Positions 30,352-35,287 of a stretch of 35,287 bases of DNA are shown piece by piece. The stretch is from Pleurotus ostreatus/Saccharomyces cerevisiae fusant (Eukaryota > Opisthokonta), in NCBI GenBank assembly GCA_024196135.1, contig JAMQCK010000232.1, positions 1 to 35,287 of the forward strand, given 5' to 3'. The notes under the pieces were generated by a model. It did not search any database. It was not told the DNA's origin and was given only the letters and a program-made list of their open reading frames with translations. The position numbers were made by a program, and so were the translations under genes. The stretch's first letter is position 1. Each line of letters begins with the position of its first letter.

Positions 30352-30779
30352 CAGTTTGTTCTCTCGAGATTGCTTCCTCTACCCACTATTTTCTTGGATA
30401 TATACTACGCCAGACTATGAGTTACGCTCGCTTGTATGCTTATACCGCCCTATACAGTAGATACCAAATTTCAGTCATGTATCGCTATTGAGAGGTCCTC
30501 CTATGAGACACTATCACTACTTCTTACCTACCTCTGTTATTCTATTCGAGTGCATACCTATACCGTCTTGTCATTGAGGGGCTCTATTTCATACAACATG
30601 CCTGAACGCCACAGGAAAGCGAGCACCTCTAAAGTTCAACCGTGAGCAAGTGACTGTCACGTCCAACACGTCGCGACACGTCAATGATCGCATGGGCGCT
30701 TGTTCCGCTCGCGCGCCCGTCTGCAACGTATCGCATCTCCGTCTACACTTTCATCTAACTTATTCCCCAGTCGCTCACA
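30352..30779. other. Intergenic region and promoter of the Hut1 gene
   Basis: No gene is seen in these 428 bp. The right part is the promoter of the gene at 30780 and contains three CACGTC hexamers, listed separately. Confidence 0.5.
30658..30682 (-). promoter_or_regulatory. Three GACGTG sites (UPR-element-like) before the ER transporter gene
   Basis: CACGTC occurs at 30658-30663, 30667-30672 and 30677-30682. On the minus strand these read GACGTG, and the last is TGACGTGT. TGACGTG is the core of metazoan UPRE and of elements bound by Hac1-type bZIP factors of the unfolded protein response in basidiomycetes. Spacing is 9 and 10 bp, about one helical turn. They lie about 100-120 nt before the start codon of an ER protein gene. 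Confidence 0.45.
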
Positions 30780-32252
30780 ATGTCAATTCTAAGGTATAAG
30801 CCCGTCGTACCAGGATGTACAGAGGCTTACCGAAGTGTTGCAGGCTGGGCCTATGCGTCGGCGGAGTATACGCCATGTTCTTGGTACGTCGCGTCGTTTC
30901 CCCAAGCGAACTCGATCCTAACGGTCCTGCAGATATGGGCTATAGCTCAAGAGAGATGTACGAGTCCCCCCTCGGCATATGAAGCCACATTCTGACCCCA
31001 CACCGCAGTATCCGTGCCATTCGAATCCATAGACGGCACCTCGCCCGCGAAGTTCAAGTCCGCGCTCATCATGAGCACTTGCCAAAGTGCATTCAGCGCC
31101 CTCGCCGCTCTCTTATACATCTCCATCCGGCGACAACCCGGCGTATCCTTCTCACAAGCCATCGGTCTCGAGCCGCCTGCACCCAAGGCCTCCACCACGC
31201 AAACCAACGGTAGCGCGAAGGCCAACGGACACGCGAAATCCAACGGCGACGTAAAGTCCAACGGCCACGCCTCCCCTTCCCCCACGACCATCTATACCAC
31301 CTGGACACGCCCCCTCATGCGCCGCTTCCTCCAGACCTCCGTCTTCATCGTCGCCGCGGCCCCCTTCGGCTTCGCCTCCCTCCAGTACATCTCCTACCCT
31401 GCCATGGTCCTCGGCAAGTCCTGCAAGCTCGTCCCCGTCATGCTCATGAACGTCCTCCTCTACCGCCGCCGCTTCGCGCCCTACAAGTACCTCGTCGTCG
31501 GCATGGTCACCCTCGGGATCTCGCTCTTCATGCACTTTGGCGGCGGGAGTGGGAAGAAGCACGGTGGTGGTAGCGGTGCAGGGGAGCGGCCCCCGCACGC
31601 CAACCTGATCGGCCTGTCGTATCTGCTGATCAACCTCGCGCTCGACGGGGCGGTGAATGCGTCGCAGGACGAGATCTTTGCAAGGTTCAAGGGACTGAAC
31701 GGGCAGCAGATGATGCTATGGATGAACACGTTCGGCGCGGCGGTAAATCTGTTGCTCGCCGTCCTGCCGCTGCCGTACATCCCCGTCATCCACCCCTCGG
31801 ACGGCGGGCAGAGCGAGCTGGCGTCCGTGCTCGCTTTCGTGCGCACGCATCCTGGGGTGCTGAAGCCGCTGGCCCAGTTCGCACTCACGGGCGCGCTCGG
31901 CCAGCTCTTCATCTTCGAGACACTGCAGCACTTTGGCAGCTTGACGCTTGTGTATGTCGTGCAGACTGTTCGAGAGTGCGACGCGCTGATCTCGGTTGCA
32001 GGACCATAACACTGACGCGCAAGATGTTCACCATGCTGCTGTCCGTCTTCATGTACGATCACAAGTTGACGCCCGGCCAGTGGGCGGGAGCAGGCGTCGT
32101 CTTCGCTGGCATCTCCGTCGAGGCGTATGTGAAGAGGAAAGGTGCGTGACGTTCGGGTGAATGTCCATCGCAGCCACTCACTGTACGTTACAGAGGTACA
32201 CGCAAAGCGCGTGATCCAAGAAAAGGAGAAAGCAAGCATCAAGCAGCTATAG
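30780..32252 (+). CDS. HUT1: UDP-galactose transporter homologue Hut1 (SLC35B1 family), ER
   Basis: Six exons (30780-30793, 30844-30883, 30933-30957, 31009-31951, 32002-32141, 32194-32252) give 406 residues. The first exon is only 14 nt; joining it restores [20 protein letters not shown] followed by AIAQERLSVPFE, the standard N-terminus with the GI.QE motif. [19 protein letters not shown] is the family signature, followed by [54 protein letters not shown] and the last helix [18 protein letters not shown]. About ten membrane helices are expected in the ER. Fungal Hut1 is linked to UDP-galactose import and ER folding, and the human orthologue SLC35B1 is also reported as an ER ATP/ADP exchanger. 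An Asn-Gly/Lys-rich insert (about residues 90-120) is unusual. Confidence 0.9.
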
Positions 32253-32700
32253 ATTCCTGAGGAAGGACATTGTATTTATTGAGCAGCTACGTGGATAGGA
32301 TATACCAGGAGACGGGACAGAACACTGATGCGACGATGTAACGAGGGAAAGCTTGCGATGCATGCTGACCCCGAACCTACCTTCCAGATAACCCGAACCC
32401 CGCTTCGTACACAAGGTCTTCGAGGCTATGCCAGCTGTTCGCGATGAGATCTAAAAGATACTCGCAGATCTTTGACTCAGAACAAAGGGAAGGTCAAATC
32501 GGAGGGTTGAGCGGGATCAATTGATGTTCTCGCCATACAATCACATCACATCATATGAACGGCCGTTCTCACATGTTCTCCTCCTGCGCCACAATGAATT
32601 CACGATGCGTTCATAGCGTCCACGCTCCCAGACTGAAATATGCGGACTGGTTCGTCGACCACTCAAGTCGTTTTTACCCTCACCACAACCACCACCAGCT
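32253..32700. other. Intergenic region between HUT1 and the ComA/HSA32-like gene
   Basis: These 448 bp hold the 3' flank of HUT1 and the promoter of the next gene. No supported gene or clear motif was seen. Confidence 0.4.
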
Positions 32701-34145
32701 ATGCAAGCCCTCAAGCCCACCCGCATTAGCCCTCTCCTCAACAAGGCAGGCCGCTCCTCGCGCCTTCTCAGTGCCTCCACCGCCTTCAAGTCCCCCTCCG
32801 GCACTGGGATCCTCCGCCCCTCTCCCGCTTTGCGCGCACCCGCCACCTCTACGTCTACCTCTTCACCAACAAACGCCACCGCCCCCTTCGCCTTCCTCCC
32901 CAGCAACACGCTCCCCGCCAAACCACGCAAGCGCGGCCTCACCGAGATCCGCGGGCCGTACTACGCGCCGGTAACAGCCACCTACCTCGACGAGTTGCTG
33001 AGCGACTGGGGCGAGTATGTGGATGGCGTGAAGTTCGCGGGCGGGTCGTTCACGCTGATGCCCCCTGAGCGGCTGAGCAAGTTGATTGAGGTGGCGCATA
33101 AGCATGGTATGTTGAGCGGTTATGCGCGAAGAATGTCGTTGACATGGATGCGCAGACTGCTACGTGAGCACGGGCGGCTTCATTGAGCGTGTGCTGTCTG
33201 CGTCGGGCGGTGATCGTTATGTGATCACGAAGTACTTGGAGGCCTGCAAGAACATGGGGTGCGTCTGCTACTTCCTACCCTTCTGATGCCCTTACTCACC
33301 TACTCAACCAATGCAGCTTCGACGTCCTTGAGCTGTCCTCCGGCTTCCTCTCCATCCCCACTGAGGATTGGGCTTCCCTCGTCGAACTCACCGCTGCGCA
33401 GGGCCTGAAGCCCAAGCCCGAAATTGGCATCCAGTGCGTGCAGGCATCGCCTATACGCCTTCTTTCATCACTCTGACCACTCAATTCGATAGATGGGGTG
33501 CCGGCGGCGACGCCTCAGTCGAAGAACTCGAGTCCGCGGGAACCCGCGACCCCAAGTGGCTCATCGACCGCGCGAAGACATTCCTTGATGCTGGGGCTTA
33601 TGTACGTTTTGTGCCTCTCTCTCCTCCCACCCTTCTCTCTTTGTATCACCTTTCTCTTGCTTGCTCCTCCTTACCTCTGCTGATCATATCCTTACCCTTC
33701 ACCCCAGATGATCATGATCGAGTCCGAGGGCATCACGGAGAACGTGCGCAGCTGGCGGACGGACGTGATCTCTGCCGTCACCAGCGCGCTCCCGAAAGAG
33801 AAGATCATGTTCGAGGCCGCGGATCCCGAGGGTGAGTGGAATACATCTGCTATTCCTATGTCCCTCTGCTTTTCCTTGCTGTGTGCCTCTGCTGCTGCTC
33901 CATTGTACATCTCCTCCCCTTGACTATTGGGGCGCAGACCGATGCAGAGACCACGTCCCTACGCCGATGAGCCCCCACGCTGACACTCCCCCCCAGTCTT
34001 CGCCTACCACATCCAGAACCAGGGCGCCACCGCGAACCTCTTCATCGACCACAGCCAGATCGTGCAGCTCGCGTGCCTGCGCAAGGGGATCTGGGGGACC
34101 GGAGGCACCTTCGCGCGCATCGTGACCGTGCAGGGCGACGAGTAA
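32701..34145 (+). CDS. ComA/HSA32-family protein (phosphosulfolactate synthase-related)
   Basis: Six exons (32701-33106, 33156-33258, 33317-33433, 33493-33601, 33708-33831, 33997-34145) give 335 residues. The TIM-barrel fold of the ComA family is clear: RGLTEIRGPYYAP, YVDGVKFAGGSFTLMPPERL, CYVSTGGFIERVL, YLEACKNMGFDVLELSSGFLSIP, GLKPKPEIGI, FLDAGAYMIMIESEGI, KIMFEAADPE and NLFIDHSQIVQLACLR. In archaea ComA adds sulfite to phosphoenolpyruvate to make phosphosulfolactate for coenzyme M. Plant HSA32 is a heat-tolerance protein of the same family. Fungi do not make coenzyme M, so the reaction here is unknown. The first 50 residues are Arg/Ser/Lys-rich without acids (MQALKPTRISPLLNKAGRSS), suggesting mitochondrial import. 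Confidence 0.85.
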
Positions 34146-34652
34146 AGGCTGAAATCAATGAAATGAAGGAAACTCGCACTCCAGCTCTCCATCCATTGTA
34201 CCAATTCTACTCTTACCACTGTACTTCAACTACCCACCTCTGTACTTATTAGTCGACGCGCGCGCGTCTTGTGAATCGTATACCATTCCCCTTGACCTTC
34301 CTCTGCCGACGTTGACCCTTCCTTTCTGATGTGGGTCGCCTTCGGGGTTGCGACTGCGAGCGGACTTTGACTGACCGAGCGGCCGTTGACCAACTGACTA
34401 TGACGGGAAGGCTGAGATTATACGATTACGATGCTTACAATTCCTAGCTGCATTCCACTGTGCATGAAACCGGGTAACAGAACTACGAGAACATAATAAA
34501 GAAAGAAGCGATACAAGAGGGTTCGTATTGAGGGATTGGGTGTATGGAGGATCGAAAGCGAGCTGCGATGTGAAGCAGCGGTGTGGACAGAGGTGAGGCC
34601 TTGTCATAAAAGATAGCGACGATGGGCCATCATATCCCATGACGGAGGACTA
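34146..34652. other. Intergenic region between converging genes
   Basis: These 507 bp lie between the stop codons of the ComA/HSA32-like gene (plus) and the STYX-like gene (minus). An AATAAA is at 34495-34500 on the plus strand, which may be a polyadenylation signal, although it is about 350 nt past the stop. Nothing else is supported. Confidence 0.4.
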
Positions 34653-35287
34653 CTATGTCTCCATAGCGTTAGGATCGTGCTCCGGTCCCGGGTTGGGATC
34701 GACCATCGCGCGTTTCCGGTCCTCCATCGCGCTGAACGGCGATCGTCAGTGGCGGGATCAGCAGACCAACACGACCACGCACCGGTCGTTCTCGTCGTCC
34801 GACTCATCGTCCGCGCGCTTCCTACGCGCCTGGCGGTCGCCCATGTGCGGGTGCTGCGCGACCGCGATGCTCGCGCGGTAGATCGCCTCGTATTCCTGCG
34901 TGCATGGATGGATGAGCATCGTCATGGATGATTGTGACAACGGCCACCCGCCCCGCGCGTGGCGCGCACCTTGATCTGCGTGAGGAAGCCGCCGTTGGGC
35001 GAGATGCAGTACCGGCGGTTCTGCACGAGGTGCAGCGCGTCCTCCCAGTTGAGCTGGTAGTACTGCATCACGAACATGACGACAAACGCCGGGGAGAGGC
35101 TGATGCCGCCTGCGATCAATGAGCATGCATGCATAGCTAGCTGCTCGAACGGGCCATACGCACCATTACAGTGCACAAGGACCTTCCCACCTTGCGAGAT
35201 CGCCTGGTCAATGAACGCCTTGGCTCTGCGCGCGGTCGGCGGGGTGCGTTGAACGGGGGTGGCGAGGCTCACCCTGGGAAGAGGCGG
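34653..35287 (-). CDS. STYX-type pseudophosphatase, partial (5' end beyond window)
   Basis: These are the C-terminal exons of a dual-specificity-phosphatase-fold protein; the N-terminus lies to the right of the window. Splicing gives AKAFIDQAISQGGKVLVHCN, then GGISLSPAFVVMFVMQYYQL, NWEDALHLVQNRRYCISPNG and GFLTQIKEYEAIYRASIAVA. The order and spacing match animal STYX (HGNAGISRSAAFV, QERRFCINPNAGF, QEYEAIY). The signature loop is HCNGGISLS. The Cys of the HCx5R motif is present, but the Arg is Leu (codon at 35096-35098), so catalysis is unlikely. A phase-2 intron in the tail (donor near 34775-34780) joins ESDDENDR to AMEDRKRAMVDPNPGPEHDP, ending at 34653. It probably acts as a phospho-protein binder or adaptor. 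Confidence 0.8.

Overview
The window comes from a nuclear genome of a filamentous basidiomycete, most likely an Agaricomycete (mushroom or polypore lineage). Nearly every gene is split by short GT-AG introns of about 50-65 nt. Codon use is GC-rich, and so are the many long antisense reading frames that this bias creates. The gene families are fungal housekeeping and accessory ones. No rRNA, tRNA, CRISPR array or intact transposon was recognised.

Layout: (1) 1-823 is gene-free and carries a CCCGCC-rich inverted repeat. (2) Two convergent MFS transporters follow: a DHA1-type drug/polyamine antiporter (824-2972, +) and a Dal5/allantoate-type anion permease (3142-5907, -). (3) The mitochondrial 2-oxoglutarate dehydrogenase E1 gene (6525-9800, -) has a CCAAT box upstream. 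(4) A family-9 pectate-lyase-like gene (11038-12536, +) has a decayed second copy about 13 kb away (25517-27095, +). (5) Between the two copies lie a short orphan gene, the chaperonin gene CCT3 (-) diverging from a very large disordered protein with a probable Scm3/HJURP-type CENP-A chaperone motif, and then eme1 (-) and mus81 (+) head-to-head. (6) Downstream are a Prp43-like DEAH helicase whose catalytic motifs have degenerated, a Hut1/SLC35B1 ER nucleotide-sugar transporter, a ComA/HSA32-family protein with a mitochondrial-type leader, and the 3' part of a STYX-type pseudophosphatase that runs off the right edge.

The strongest observation concerns mus81 and eme1. These encode the two obligate subunits of one structure-selective DNA endonuclease and are divergently arranged around a 211-bp shared intergenic region. 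That region contains a 30-bp perfect palindrome centred on ACGCGT, the MluI cell-cycle box bound by MBF at G1/S, with three more ACGCG cores next to or inside it. This would make both subunits one co-transcribed, cell-cycle-gated unit.

Other notable points are the intact but probably ATPase-dead helicase (DDVH for DEAH, SAL for SAT, motif VI arginines lost), the lyase paralogue with two frameshifts and loss of the catalytic lysine, and three UPR-like GACGTG sites ahead of the ER transporter. All calls come from reading the sequence and from remembered family motifs. No database search was run, and exon borders are inferred from splice consensus and family continuity.
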